Of a stretch of DNA of 64,000 bases, positions 1-11,079 are shown piece after piece. The stretch covers positions 1 through 64,000 of the forward strand of contig JAOPGA020001843.1 of assembly GCA_026419775.2 (NCBI GenBank), read 5' to 3'. A program made the position numbers and the translations under genes. The stretch is from Acrasis kona. Taxonomy: Eukaryota > Heterolobosea > Eutetramitea > Acrasida > Acrasidae. The notes beneath the pieces were generated by a model. That model worked only from the letters and a program-made list of their open reading frames with translations, ran no database searches and was not told the DNA's origin. Position 1 is the first letter of the stretch, and every line of letters begins with the position of its first letter.

Positions 1-195
1 TTTTACTATACGAGCATTAATACTCATGTCTAAAAGGAAAATCACTCATTTATTAATCATACAGGACAGCTCTTTTCCGTTCACTATTGCCCGCAGACGG
101 TAAATAATAGGTAGTCAACCCATTTATATTGTAACGCACTCAGATAACGTCTTGTTTGATAGTTTTACAATTTTCGTTTTACATACAAAACTTCC

Positions 196-1212
196 ATGGG
201 TTCTAGGGTATCTAGAAATGGTATATCATCGCAAGATATCCCTTCAGTTCAGGATAGGGTTGTAATTGTAAACGTGGAGCCAGTACCCCCTGCAAAGAAA
301 ATAAACCCGGTTGTTGGATTGAAGTATTTATGCATCGCTGCTATCGTGTATATTATTATTGAGCAAATACCTTATGGTGGATACATCATGTATCCATTTA
401 CAATTTTTGCGACATTTTATCATGAAATGGGACATGCACTTGCGTCGATACTAGTTGGATTTTCATTTTACAACATAACAATCGAACCCGATGGGTCAGG
501 GGTAACGTACTATGGATTTTATGAGGCGCCTGCATTAAGCAGATGGTTTGTATCTTTCAGTGGACCGATGGGTCCGTCTTATGTTGGTACGGTTCTGCTC
601 CTGCTGAGTGCCACTACTCACAGAGTTTCAAGGGTTACTTTGTTTCTATTTGGAGCCATTCTTATAGTTGCCACTGCGGTGGCGATTCGAGGAAATATTT
701 TCGGTATGATTTTCTTGCCACTTTGTGGAGCAGTTGTGCTTTTTTTATCAATTTGGTTGAACAACCCATTGATGGCATTTGTGGTTCAGTTTTTAGGAGT
801 TCAAGCATGCTGCTCAACATACAAAGACATGTGGTATTTCTTTACGGATACTATCGGAGAAGATGCCAACGGAAAACCAGTGTACTCCGACACTGGGGCG
901 ATGGGACAAAACCTGCTGCTTCCCTACTATTTTTGGGGTTGCTTGATTGTAGCACTTTCAGGACTTTTGTTTGCAACCAGTCTATTGATAGTGTTTTGGC
1001 GTGCTTGGAGAAATTTGAAGCAAGAGAACTCCAATAACAGCAGCAACACAATACAAACACAACCGAACATGCAAGAGTCCTACACACCCATCGGTACTGT
1101 ACCAGATCACCTTATCGCAGAAGACCTTCCGCCACTAGATACATTTGAAAACGACCTCGAAGCTGGAGACATTAAAATTAACATGAATGCTAACACCAAA
1201 TCATTCTATTAA
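196..1212 (+). CDS. M50B-like membrane metalloprotease
   Basis: Single-exon protein of 338 residues. A hydrophilic N-terminal 40 residues is followed by several hydrophobic spans. The second hydrophobic region carries HEMGH at residues 76-80, the HExxH zinc motif of site-2-type proteases, followed by small residues that suit a membrane-embedded active site. The layout fits the peptidase M50B-like family of multi-pass proteins, which is poorly characterised. A second catalytic aspartate motif is not obvious, so proteolysis is inferred from HExxH alone. The C-terminal 70 residues are polar, rich in N, Q and T, and probably cytosolic. The ATG at 196 is the first in frame and lies after an AT-rich leader. 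A plain intramembrane chaperone-like role is an alternative. Confidence 0.75.
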   Translation: MGSRVSRNGISSQDIPSVQDRVVIVNVEPVPPAKKINPVVGLKYLCIAAIVYIIIEQIPYGGYIMYPFTIFATFYHEMGHALASILVGFSFYNITIEPDGSGVTYYGFYEAPALSRWFVSFSGPMGPSYVGTVLLLLSATTHRVSRVTLFLFGAILIVATAVAIRGNIFGMIFLPLCGAVVLFLSIWLNNPLMAFVVQFLGVQACCSTYKDMWYFFTDTIGEDANGKPVYSDTGAMGQNLLLPYYFWGCLIVALSGLLFATSLLIVFWRAWRNLKQENSNNSSNTIQTQPNMQESYTPIGTVPDHLIAEDLPPLDTFENDLEAGDIKINMNANTKSFY

Positions 1213-1363
1213 AATACTTATGTTTTACTGATTTTGTGTAGCACTCTGCTTCAAAACCTCTTTTCAATTTACATCAAGTTTAGTCATCTTTTGTAAGTGC
1301 TATGTCATTTCCTCCACGACTCAACTTTTATATTTTGCTAAAACAACGCCAGGGCACACAACC

Positions 1364-2920
1364 TTGCCAAAAATAAGATTCTTTCCAATGGAACAGCACA
1401 CTTCAAATAAAACAAAAACGACCAACAAATCAAGATGTCGTAATGTCTTAGGATTTCTTTTTTCACGATCAATTACCGAGGAGAGACTGCCAAGGAAGAA
1501 GGTGCTGCTATCAATTATAACCAATGAGTTAAGCAAAAGAGATTATACATGTGAGTGGGAAAAAGAGACTAACACGAATGTTGTCCTTCTTGACCACTTT
1601 CACTTTAAAGACTTTGCTCAAGTATACAACAGCGAGGGGTGTAAATTACATCAACTTGAGACTCCACACTGCTTATCGACACTGCCAACATTAAGGGGCA
1701 GAAGAAAAACAAACCACTACAAATCGCTCTTATGCTGTGAACATTCATATTCGACTACGAATCGATATTTTGGTCTGACAGCCTCTAGCCACCTCATTCA
1801 ACTATCCACCCTAAATGGTCGCATCTTAAAAACACGTGATGATCGATCCATGGTGTTGTGTCTCTCTCAAATTGACGCAGGCTATACGCACAAAACGCTT
1901 TTTTGGAGCAAGAGCTACGATTCTTTTTATTGTACTGCGCATACAAAAGATGGTTTCGAGTTGATAGTTTTTCAAATCAAACCACAAGAGGCACTTGACT
2001 TTCAACTAAGCTTAAAATGTAAGTTGATGATACCGAAAATCTTCTACGGATCAGAATTGAAGAGAATTCAATTGATTGATGATATGATTCTTTTAATTAA
2101 TAAGAATGATTTTGTACATTTTTACAGCCTGGCCCATCTGATACAGGAATACTCCATTCTAACTGTAGATAAGCACGCCAACTTGTTCGACTTTTATGGT
2201 CACCTTGCTAAAGCTCTACCGATTACGGTTCAAATCACTTCCAAACCACATCCACTGTATTGTCATCCATTTTCACAAACGGCTTATTTTGATTTTGGTG
2301 GATTTCCAATGTACATGATTACAAAGGGAAAAGACATCAAGTCTTCAGGCCGCACCAAGTCGACATTTGAAGTGCGCTTGTTTTCTCATCCTGACCAACC
2401 AAAACCTTGTTGCAAGGTGGAACACATACAAGATGAACAAACTACATGTCCACAAGATTTTATATTCTATGATCGTCATAACCGCTTGATGCATAGAAGA
2501 TCTAAATCGATAGATGTTTATTCGATTACAAAAAGGCATCTTCTTGAACTTGTTTACTCCATTGATGCACAGGATTTTGTCTTACAAGATGAAATCCATG
2601 GATCGGATCAAAGAACGAGAAGAGGTCTTAGAAATATTCAACGCGTTAATTATAGACCCGAAGAGATTTTGAATCCAAATATATTGTCCATAGAATATGA
2701 TGATGAGCTCGATCTCATGTTGATCCTTGTTTCAAATGGTTATATTTATGTAATTCGTAACATTGATGGTGGGGTTATAAGAAGATTCAAGTGCAAAGAC
2801 TATCGCCCAGATGAGGTAAATCACTCTGTATTTTTTTATGAGGATCAAATTATTTACATGTGCGGTGGGTCCAAAAAATCAAGAGTGCAATCCTACAAAC
2901 TCACGAACAAACATGTATGA
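1364..2920 (+). CDS. Hypothetical protein, possibly beta-propeller-like
   Basis: Open frame of 518 residues with no domain I can name. The true start may be the second ATG at 1388. The N-terminus is basic. The middle and C-terminus show repeated short hydrophobic strands broken by loops, for example stretches around residues 440-510 reading LMLILVSNGYIYVI and IIYMCGG, as in WD/kelch-type propeller blades. No signal peptide, membrane span or catalytic motif is visible. The frame is uninterrupted over 1.5 kb of AT-rich DNA, which argues strongly for a real gene. It sits between the M50-like gene and the small SERF gene on the same strand. Confidence 0.65.
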   Translation: MPKIRFFPMEQHTSNKTKTTNKSRCRNVLGFLFSRSITEERLPRKKVLLSIITNELSKRDYTCEWEKETNTNVVLLDHFHFKDFAQVYNSEGCKLHQLETPHCLSTLPTLRGRRKTNHYKSLLCCEHSYSTTNRYFGLTASSHLIQLSTLNGRILKTRDDRSMVLCLSQIDAGYTHKTLFWSKSYDSFYCTAHTKDGFELIVFQIKPQEALDFQLSLKCKLMIPKIFYGSELKRIQLIDDMILLINKNDFVHFYSLAHLIQEYSILTVDKHANLFDFYGHLAKALPITVQITSKPHPLYCHPFSQTAYFDFGGFPMYMITKGKDIKSSGRTKSTFEVRLFSHPDQPKPCCKVEHIQDEQTTCPQDFIFYDRHNRLMHRRSKSIDVYSITKRHLLELVYSIDAQDFVLQDEIHGSDQRTRRGLRNIQRVNYRPEEILNPNILSIEYDDELDLMLILVSNGYIYVIRNIDGGVIRRFKCKDYRPDEVNHSVFFYEDQIIYMCGGSKKSRVQSYKLTNKHV

Positions 2921-3081
2921 TAGAAGTTTTGAGAAAAACAAAAGCAAAGAACGTGACATGTATTATTTATTATAATGAGTATGAGGAAGATCTTCCTTTG
3001 GTCCTCGTGTAAAGGGTGAAAAAAAGGATTCGAGAAAAATATTTTGTAATAAAATTTATAATTTAGTCAACCAAATAGACC

Positions 3082-3318
3082 ATGACACGTATGTTCAATA
3101 ATCCATCATGTTTGTTGTGACTATATAGCTGTGTAGGTGGTAGTCAAAGAGACAGAGACAGGGATAGAGCACAAAAGAGAGCTGAAACCAAGAAGAAGTC
3201 TGGCAATTCAGAAGGTATCTCTGTTGTACAAAGGAAGGAAAGAGATGCAGATATTATGAGGCAGAAGCTTGAGAAGGCAGCGGCTAAAAAACTGGCCGAA
3301 AGTAATAATAAATCTTGA
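3082..3318 (+). CDS. SERF-family small basic protein
   Basis: Two-exon gene of 62 residues. Exon 1 (3082-3088) encodes MT plus one base. Intron 3089-3136 (48 nt, GT-AG) is followed by exon 2 (3137-3318). Splicing creates the N-terminus MTRGSQRDRDRDRAQKR, which matches the conserved MTRGNQRELAR start of SERF/4F5 proteins. The second half has the family's basic RKERDADIMRQK segment. SERF proteins are tiny, highly charged and disordered; they bind nucleic acids and modify amyloid aggregation. The reading frame only makes sense with the intron, since a stop lies just upstream of the acceptor. Called from similarity of the two conserved blocks. Confidence 0.85.
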
Positions 3319-3387
3319 TGAGTTCTGCACATCACATTCTGTATAAGTTGGTTGTTGATTGTTTGATCGCTATTTACAATAATTATT

Positions 3388-3632
3388 ATGTATGAAGACA
3401 TCTATGCCGTGCTAACTAACCAATGGGTTGTGTTTGTGTTCACTTTAGTATTTGTTATAGCAGGTAAGTATTATTATGTGTTTAAATCCTAATCTTTAAA
3501 GGTTGGTATGTTGTTTATAAACTGTTTCTATCCCAGTTTAAGATTGTGAGAGAAATTCTGGGTGTAGAAAAGAAGCCTAAAATACAAGTCGTGAGGAAAA
3601 GAGCACCATCCATACAATCATTAAAACTTTAA
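3388..3632 (+). CDS. SMIM13-like small integral membrane protein
   Basis: Two exons, 3388-3463 and 3502-3632, with a 38-nt intron at 3464-3501; 68 residues. One hydrophobic span (residues about 13-30) is followed at the splice junction by GWYVVYKLFLSQFKIVREILG. This closely resembles the GWYFVWHLFLSKFKFLRELVG block that defines vertebrate SMIM13. The tail is short and basic. Function in the family is unknown; a single-pass membrane protein with a cytosolic amphipathic segment is likely. Its stop codon overlaps the stop codon of the convergent ARP5 gene by four bases (3629-3632). Confidence 0.8.
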
Positions 3633-5646
3633 TTATACATATTCGAACACGCATGTTCAACCAAGTATTCCCCACCCATCTCCTCATAAGCTGAGCGACT
3701 AGTACTAATTGACTCTATATCAAAATCATTCGCAAACTTTGCAGCGCCACACCACGCATCAATGCTTGTTTCTTCGCGTGTCACACTGATCTGAGTACCG
3801 CATGGCATGGATCGTTGAATTTCTTGATGAACGCGTTGTGTCATCCCTTCAAACCGACTATTACCTCCGCACAAATACACATGCTTCACCATCTCCTGCC
3901 TGACCTGCATCGGGTAGCACTCCAAAACGCTGCCAATCATCTCCGCCAGTCCTGCGCTGGCCTCTCCAATCATGCTGGGCACGAACAACAATTCGGGCAC
4001 CCTGATGCGCTCGACAGCAATGTCCATGTAAACGTCTTGATTCTCCTGGTACTGGCCCATGAAGAAGGTGGGCGGCGCGCTCTTTTGAGATCCATACAAT
4101 TCTTGTTCCACCAATTGTACTTCCCGTGTCAAACGCGTCAGCTTGTCTTGCAGGTCGCATTGTTGTTTGGTCAATTCGTCCTTGTTCCTGTGAAATTCCT
4201 TGGAACTATGAATGGCCTCAATGTTGTCGTCGTCAATGCTGGTGTACAGCGACCAGTCGTTATCGCTCATGCCAAACGTTTCGTCCTGTCCCTCGTGAAT
4301 TTGAGCGGCAATGATTGCCTTTTGGCGTTGCTTGGTTGCTGCGGATCTCTTGCTTTTTTGAGCAGCGGGCGGCTTCATCGAGTCCTGTCCGTTGTCATGA
4401 TTCGTCGTGCTGCTGTTGTTTGTGCTCGTTGCGTCATTGTTTGCCGTAATGTCGTGCATGGCGTTCATCTGCTGCTTGATCTTGTATAATTCCTGTACAA
4501 TGGTAACAATGTGTTTGTTTTGTGATTGCAGCCACTTGTCAATTTGACTCTTGTTTTCGAACTGAGACACGATCAACTTTCCTGGACTGGAAGTGACGTC
4601 CGAAGGATTGTCGCTTGATTGCTGCTGCTGTTGTTGTTTGCGTGCTTCGTACCACGTTTGTGTTTGTTGGTTCATGTAGACCTTTCGATGTATTGAATTG
4701 AAAAAGTGTTCGTCCGTTGCGAGGCGGTCCAGGTCGACTCTATAGTCTTGTGATGTGTAACAGTGCTTTTCTTTGATTTCTTGTGCTCTTGGTATGGTGA
4801 CAAATAATGTTGATTTGGAGCTTGATCCCAGCGCACTGTTGCTGATGGGAAGGTATTTGAGTTGCAGGATCTGCAAATGTTATTTTGTCGTGATTAACCA
4901 AAGTTACCTTTAGCAAGAGATCTGTTGTCGCATAGCCACCAATGACCGAGCGTTGTATGTGATGTGAATCCGAAAGAGACTTGGAACCCTTTGAAACATT
5001 GAAAATGGGTATCACATGAGAAGATGCAAAGCCTGACCGAATGATCAAACCCGTACTTGGCTTGTTTTGGTGATTGTAATGACTAAATAATGCATCAATG
5101 CCAGAGCACACACTAGGAACTCTGTAGCACTCAAAGAGCATTTCGTACATGTTCTTTCTCGCGAAATTTGGATTGCAGACGGCTTCAGTAATAACAATGG
5201 GATGGCGTACTGAGGACTCATTAAGAAGCCCTAATTTATAGAATACGTAATCTAGAATGTGTTCTTGTAGGTCGTGATTGTATAATACATCCCGATCAAA
5301 TGGCGAGCGTGCATTGTATTTGGCATAATCAATTGGATCGATATCATTACCAATCAAATAGTTTCCATTCTTTTCTGCTAGTTCTGGAATCTCAACACCA
5401 GATTTAATGTCCGTTGCTCTTAACCTACCTACCACGTTTCTAAATGACACTGATCCAGCTAAGTCAGTGGTTTTAAAAAATTCAAATCTTACGCGAAGGT
5501 TTGCTCTGAGAAGACCAACCCGCCCGGCATTGATATGTTCCATTGTCAATAACAATATGGTCTTTTGCATGCTTTTTATAGGAATACGAGCATACAACGT
5601 CTCTTTTGACGGTGTTGTACTCTTCTTCATGGAAGTAGTGGGACAT
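3629..5646 (-). CDS. ARP5: Actin-related protein 5 (INO80 complex)
   Basis: Three exons on the minus strand, 5646-5493, 5458-4908 and 4870-3629, with introns of 34 and 37 nt; 648 residues. The ATG at 5646 restores the N-terminal actin nucleotide-binding strand IVIDNGTYQCRAGW, which is lost if the longer frame from 5678 is read. Other actin-fold blocks follow: HPIVITEAVCNPNFARK, LLFECY-type, GLIIRSG and the C-terminal ELLFVPSMIG and VYLCGGNSRFEG. The long charged insertion of about 190 residues between subdomains is typical of ARP5. In yeast and animals ARP5 couples the INO80 ATPase to nucleosome sliding and H2A.Z turnover in the nucleus. It is transcribed divergently from NAA25 with 30 bp between start codons. 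Confidence 0.9.
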
Positions 5647-5676
5647 TGACCTGGTTGATTGTTACGAAAGTCAAAC
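5647..5676. promoter_or_regulatory. 30-bp shared intergenic promoter of ARP5 and NAA25
   Basis: Only 30 bases separate the ATG of ARP5 (minus, 5646) from the ATG of NAA25 (plus, 5677). All core promoter elements for at least one gene must lie in this gap or inside the neighbouring coding sequence. No TATA box is evident. The assignment rests on gene models, not on a recognised motif. Confidence 0.5.
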
Positions 5677-8611
5677 ATGAACTGGGACCCAACACTAAAT
5701 CAGATTTATGAGTTACTTGATCACAATCGTTACACAAAGGCTATCAAACTAATAGAGAATCAACTTGCAAAGCAACCGGAGAATCAACTCTATTTATCAC
5801 TGAAAGCAGTGGCGCTTGCTAGATCTTCCTCCGGTAACCCTGCTGAGGCTAGTTCAATTTGCGACAAGCTAATCAATGCAAAGACACCTATTATGAACGA
5901 AAACATTTTAAGGCACTTGGGTTTGGCCCTTAAAGATTTAACACAATGTATGCTTTGTTACTTTTTATTTTAATTCTTCGTCTAGGGGATAAAGCGGTTA
6001 CTCTTTACGAAAGGTCTTTCAATCACTTGAATGTTCCTGATCCACGAATTGGAGAAATGTTGTTCCTCTCTCTTGTGAGATGTGAACAATTCAACAAGCA
6101 ACAAATTGTAGCTCAGAAACTTAACAAAGCGTATCCTCAAGAAAGGAAGTACTTGTTCTGGGCGATCGTATCGATGGGTAACTGAACAATGTTGTCTTGT
6201 CTTACATTTCTAGTTTCTGGCTACAGAAGTCAAAATAATGATTTGATGGTGACCGTGGCTAGCAAGCAGCTTTCAAAAACTTTGGATTCGTACAGACAGA
6301 ACCCAGCAAAGGTCACCACAGAAGAGTTTGGCGAGATTGTAAGGTACCACGTCACTCTATTAATGTCCAACAAAGACTACAATGGTGCCATTCAACAAGT
6401 TCTATTGGAGGACGAGCCTTTCGGGAAGACGTTAGAACCTTTCGACAGGAAGAGTCTTCTTGCAGAGTGTTGGCACAAGAGTGGAGGTGAAAATGTGTCT
6501 CTATCTAACGCACTGTACATTCAACTTTTGGAAAATGAAAAGTAAGGTGTTGATGCTGGCACACGATTAACCATGACTAGTGATGACGAGTGGTCGTACT
6601 GGTTGGGATACATTTCCACCTTGATCGAATTATCGAGCACGAACACTTCAGAGTTTAGAGTTGGCGAATGGGACGGCAAGGTATGTGAAAGAGTTGCATT
6701 TATTCTTATATACTGTAGAAAATGAATTTCCATCGCACGATCGCTGAAGGCTTGGACTTTATGCACAAGATGCAATCCAGACAAGACTCTCAAAAGTAAT
6801 AACACACCACGTCACATCCAGTCTTACCCATTTAGAAGAGGACCATTCCTGGCAGAGTTGGAGCTGACTCACAGAACATCAACGAGCGAAGAAAAGATTG
6901 TGATACCATCGCTGCTGTCTACTTATTTTGTCAAGTTTTGCAACAAGAGCATCGGATATCAGGACATGAAACCATACTTGGTTCACGCGACCCCCACATT
7001 CCTGTCACAGCTGGTCATTCCTGTACAGGATCCATTCCAACAAATCCCATACAAGATCAACCAAAGGTACGTCCATCTCTCCATCATCAATCTAACACGT
7101 GACAGAAAGATGCAACGCCACTTGGATCAACCACTTGACGTTCAACAATTAATACAAGAGTACCAAGATGCACTACCGTTCGGCACCAAGTTGGTCAAGA
7201 CGGAGAATCAATACGGAGATGACTTTTTGTTACTTGCAGCACACGTGCTCATCGATCAGTCACGTCACCACGATGCCATCCTATTGTTGGAATATGGTCT
7301 CGCCAAGTCGAGTTATAACTTTCAGTTCAAATGTTTGTTGATTCGATTGTATTCGGTGTTGGGTGCCAGCGGCGGTCAACGCATCTTTCAAACGTTCATG
7401 ACCGGATTGGAGCTCAAACACATTCAATGGGAAACTTTGAGTCATTTGATTTGGAACGAACTCGGTGCTTATGGAAATTACAAGAAACAAAAGCAAGTGA
7501 ACGATAAGATTTTGGAATTTTACTTTGGCGAACATTTGAAGGACACGCCAGAGCTGACTGCACTGCCCTATCGCACTGGTGCATACAGTAAGGTTAGTTT
7601 GCGCACCTACGCATCTTGATTAATCTATAGATTGACGAATTCGTCAAATTCAAACATCGATTGGATCGATCCCATCAAGTGCACCAATCACAAATACAGA
7701 TGGCCTACTTGGAGTTGGTGAGAATGAGGAGCAATCACTTTGCATCAGATATTTCCGAATTCCTAAAGAATGCACTCGACACGTTCGATCAATCGTCGTC
7801 ATCATCTTCGCTCGAATACGTGTGTAATCATGACATGAGCGTGTTGTTGCACTTTGATAAACCCACCATTCAATCGCTACAGGTCAGCACGCTGGTGGAT
7901 AAGCAATGGATTCTATCCAAATACAATTTGTTAAAGTTGATACAGCACGCTGCTGCATTGGTCGATTCGTACGTCGCGTTGACCACCGTACCCAAGAAAC
8001 CAAAAAAGAAGAACAAGCAGGAGCAACAAGTCGATCATGCACAATTAGCAAGACAACAACTCGCCACGGATTACTCTGGATTACAATCGCTGCTGTTCGA
8101 AGCATCGACGCCCATCACGCAACACTTGCATCGCATCACCATGGCACTATACGACATGGTCATGACCGATCAATCGCTCGATATCGATCGCCACATTGAA
8201 GGCATTCAACAAATCATTCAACAATTGCAACTGCCGACGCTGTTGATGGAATTGGTGGATGTTTTGGAGAAGGTGGTGATACCATTCGACACCTGTGTGA
8301 GCTTATGGGCACAGTTGATGCGCAAGTACAAGGGAACGGTGGACTGCAGCAGCATCAAGCTCAAATTGAATCAAGCCAAGACCATCTTGTTACAAAAATT
8401 GGAGGATTCGAACGTGCATTTGAAACAATATCAAAAGGCGGATCACGTGAGCGATAAGTTGAATCCATTGTTGGTACAGGGCGATGATGCTTGGACCAAA
8501 TTATTTGAGAGCAACAAGAATGTATTGAATGGTAGCATTCAGAGTGCTTATACGAGCGTTGAGTTGTTAGTGAATGATGCGGTGGAGAATTTAAAAACCA
8601 ATTCAGAATAA
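5677..8611 (+). CDS. NAA25: NAA25, auxiliary subunit of NatB N-terminal acetyltransferase
   Basis: Eight exons (5677-5947, 5986-6177, 6214-6541, 6581-6680, 6719-6795, 6836-7066, 7106-7592, 7631-8611), introns 36-40 nt, 888 residues, total length divisible by three. The N-terminus has TPR-type helices (residues about 5-120). The middle has the family blocks RGPFLAELEL, SIGYQDMKPYL and QRHLDQPLDVQQLI of the NatB non-catalytic subunit (Mdm20/NAA25). NAA25 docks the catalytic NAA20 onto the ribosome, so nascent chains starting Met-Asp/Glu/Asn/Gln are acetylated. The start at 5677 is the first that leaves a family-like N-terminus. The intron at 7067-7105 is 39 nt, lacks stops and could be retained in frame. 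Runs of S and K sit in the C-terminal third. Confidence 0.88.
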
Positions 8612-8722
8612 ATGATTCATTGCTTTTATGTGCAATTGTTTGTATGTGATTCGCTTGTTGTTGTGATATTTCTTGTGGAAAGTTACAATCTCTGTACAAC
8701 AATGTAATATCATTTGAATATC

Positions 8723-8736
8723 AATAAAAGTTTATT
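8723..8736. terminator. Back-to-back polyadenylation signals of two convergent genes
   Basis: AATAAA on the plus strand (8723-8728) and, three bases later, TTTATT (8731-8736), which is AATAAA on the minus strand. They lie between the stop of NAA25 (8611) and the stop of the convergent IQ gene (8732). The minus-strand signal overlaps the last codons of that gene and so would have to act upstream of another signal; the plus-strand one is well placed for NAA25. Confidence 0.4.
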
Positions 8737-10372
8737 GTTCCTCGCTGACTTGTGTGACAACATCGGTCAACCAATTATCTAGATCAATAGCCTTATTGTT
8801 TAAAACATCATTCTTGACTGCCTTCTTCCTCAACTCTTCATTGCCGGTATCGCTAGTAAAGGAAGTAACTTTGACGTTGTATTTGTATTCTTTTGAGATT
8901 GGAACTGGCTCTGGCTCTACTTGTTTGATTTCCATCTTGATTGTTTCCTTCTTTTCAACTTTGGGTGCACCTTTGTTGACACCAGGTGTGAGTGAGGAGT
9001 TAATGTTGACGACTTTTTGCTCAAATTCCTTGATTTGATGGATAAGAGAGGACATTACAGGTTTGATTCTAATGTTGTGTCTTGGTTTGTTTCTCTCTTC
9101 TTCTTCTAGTCTTAGTCTTTCTTCCTCTTCTTTGCGGAGTTTTTCCAATCTCTCACGTTCAAGTCTTTCGCGTTTCATTCTTTCGATACGTTCCTGTTTC
9201 TCTTGTTCTTTTCTAATGCGGGCCTCTTCTTGTTGCTTGGCACGAAGTTCTTCTTCTCTGATCTTTTCTTCAAGAGCCTCTTGTATGCGTTTTTCTTCTT
9301 CGAGTCTTGCTTTTAATTCCAACTCTTCTTTGATTCTTCTCTCTTCTTGTATCCTAATCCTTTCAAGTCTTTCGTTTTCAAGTCTAATTTCTTCTTGAAT
9401 GCGTCTTTCTTCTTCAAGTCTCGCTTGTAACTCCAACTCTTCTTGTATCCTCTTTTCCTCTTCAATTCTAAGCTTTTCTAATCTTTCATTTTCAAGTCTA
9501 ATTTCTTCTTGTACTCGTCTTTCTTCTTCAATTCTAATCTTTTCGAGTCTTTCATTCTCAAGTCTGATCTCTTCTTGAATGCGTTTCTCCTCCTCTAGCC
9601 TAATCTTTTCGAGTCTTTCTTGTTCTGCTTTGATGGCTTGTTCGCGTCTCTCATTTTCTAACCTTATTTGTTCGTTTCTCTCTTGGATAAGCTCTGAGTG
9701 TCTTAATCGTGAAGCATTTGATAAGTAGACTGCTTGGATGATTTCTGCAGAGAAACTCTGTGCCTTCAATAGTCTGTTGGCATCACGTTGAGGGTAGTAA
9801 TTTTTAAGACCGTTACGACCACGACATACTGACTGAACTATTGTAACAAAACGCTCATAGCGCGCTTGATCGCATAATCGTTCATAACTTTGACGTATCT
9901 TGTATCCTCTGCATATTGATTGTACTTTTAATACGTTGTCGTCAAACCTTGCTTTGTCCCTAACGTTTTGATATTGTGATCTTTCTAACGAGGACCTCAT
10001 GATTGCTTGAATGTATACTAGAGTGACTGAAAGTCTTTCTTCGCGGTGTTTGCGAAGCATTGTTTGGTATGTGTCTTTTGCTATTTGTAGACGTTCGTGG
10101 AATGGTGCTAGTATAACGGCGGGTTTTGCTTCTTGTACGCATTCAGTTATTGGTGTACAGATTGATTCGAACTCATCATTTTCAGATACCTCGTCTTGTG
10201 TTGCTGTTGATGATTCGTCCTGGATTATATCTTCGGACTCAATTATTGGTGTGTTCATGATGATAGGCTCTTCTCGTGGATACTGCTCAGATACTTCTTC
10301 TACAGCATCTTGCATTAAAATTGGGGAGTTAAATTGGTGTGCAATGGGTTCTTGTACTATTGGTGTGCTCAT
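8732..10372 (-). CDS. IQ-motif protein with long charged E/R-rich helix
   Basis: Single exon, 546 residues. After an acidic N-terminus there are three IQ-like calmodulin-binding segments (residues about 120-215, each with a VQSICRGY-like core). About 200 residues of E, R, K and L follow, with near-repeats of units such as RLENERLEKIRIEEE. The i to i+4 alternation of E and R/K suits a stable single alpha-helix or coiled coil. A basic linker and a C-terminal segment with few charges end the protein. The closest architecture is calmodulin-binding, cytoskeleton-associated proteins; no specific family is recognised. Low-complexity repeats make homology searches unreliable here. Confidence 0.7.
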   Translation of the reverse strand: MSTPIVQEPIAHQFNSPILMQDAVEEVSEQYPREEPIIMNTPIIESEDIIQDESSTATQDEVSENDEFESICTPITECVQEAKPAVILAPFHERLQIAKDTYQTMLRKHREERLSVTLVYIQAIMRSSLERSQYQNVRDKARFDDNVLKVQSICRGYKIRQSYERLCDQARYERFVTIVQSVCRGRNGLKNYYPQRDANRLLKAQSFSAEIIQAVYLSNASRLRHSELIQERNEQIRLENERREQAIKAEQERLEKIRLEEEKRIQEEIRLENERLEKIRIEEERRVQEEIRLENERLEKLRIEEEKRIQEELELQARLEEERRIQEEIRLENERLERIRIQEERRIKEELELKARLEEEKRIQEALEEKIREEELRAKQQEEARIRKEQEKQERIERMKRERLERERLEKLRKEEEERLRLEEEERNKPRHNIRIKPVMSSLIHQIKEFEQKVVNINSSLTPGVNKGAPKVEKKETIKMEIKQVEPEPVPISKEYKYNVKVTSFTSDTGNEELRKKAVKNDVLNNKAIDLDNWLTDVVTQVSEEQ

Positions 10373-11079
10373 GTTGTTGTGTTTTGTGTATGATATGTCA
10401 AATTTATTTTTGTTTAATACATGCCTGACAGTTTATATTTAGAAAGTTTATTTCCTTGAATGGATAATTCTATTTTATTGTATCTATTATTACGAACTAT
10501 GCTCCAGAAATGCCGAATACCAACTTTGGGGATTCTGTAATACTGTTGTGTAACTTACGATAATCGTTCATGTACATAGTTTGTGAAGAGTGATTGGATA
10601 CGTTTTAGCAATTGGTCATGTGATTTTTATACATTATCAAATTTCATTCGAATATCGAAAAATGTTACGCAAATTGGTATGTTCGGTATACCAAAAAGCA
10701 GGGGCTGTATTGATTTGAAACATTTAACTTTCTTAATTAACCTTGAATTCTAATTCAATGACACCAATCAGAAGCCATTCATTATCCCAAACCATATCCA
10801 TCTCTTGATAATTTCGACATCTATAGCGTCTTTGTCGCAATGTTTTTTTTTGTATTAACGGTCAACTTAAAATTATGTCGCGGTAACATCGTTGGGCGAG
10901 CACAAGAGATCAAACAATCACATACATGCACAAAGATGTTGAGAAACTCTTCATGTTCTCGGTAACAATTACGAGACTGAATCATCCAAATAGATTATCA
11001 AAAAATATTAATGGTTCTGTTAGAATGTTCTCTGGACATCTCAGTGAGCTACAAGTTCCTCCATTTCAACTTAGGCTAG
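10373..11079. other. AT-rich intergenic stretch
   Basis: No convincing coding frame, RNA gene or repeat is visible. CTGACAG, one half of the palindrome described at 41591 and 48951, occurs near 10425, about 50 bp upstream of the IQ gene start. An open frame of about 56 codons starting near 10924 has no recognisable content. Confidence 0.4.

Noticed and set aside
5647-5678. ARP5 start at 5678, overlapping the NAA25 ATG in a CATG palindrome
   Set aside because: That frame loses the actin-fold N-terminal strand. The ATG at 5646 plus a 34-nt intron restores it.
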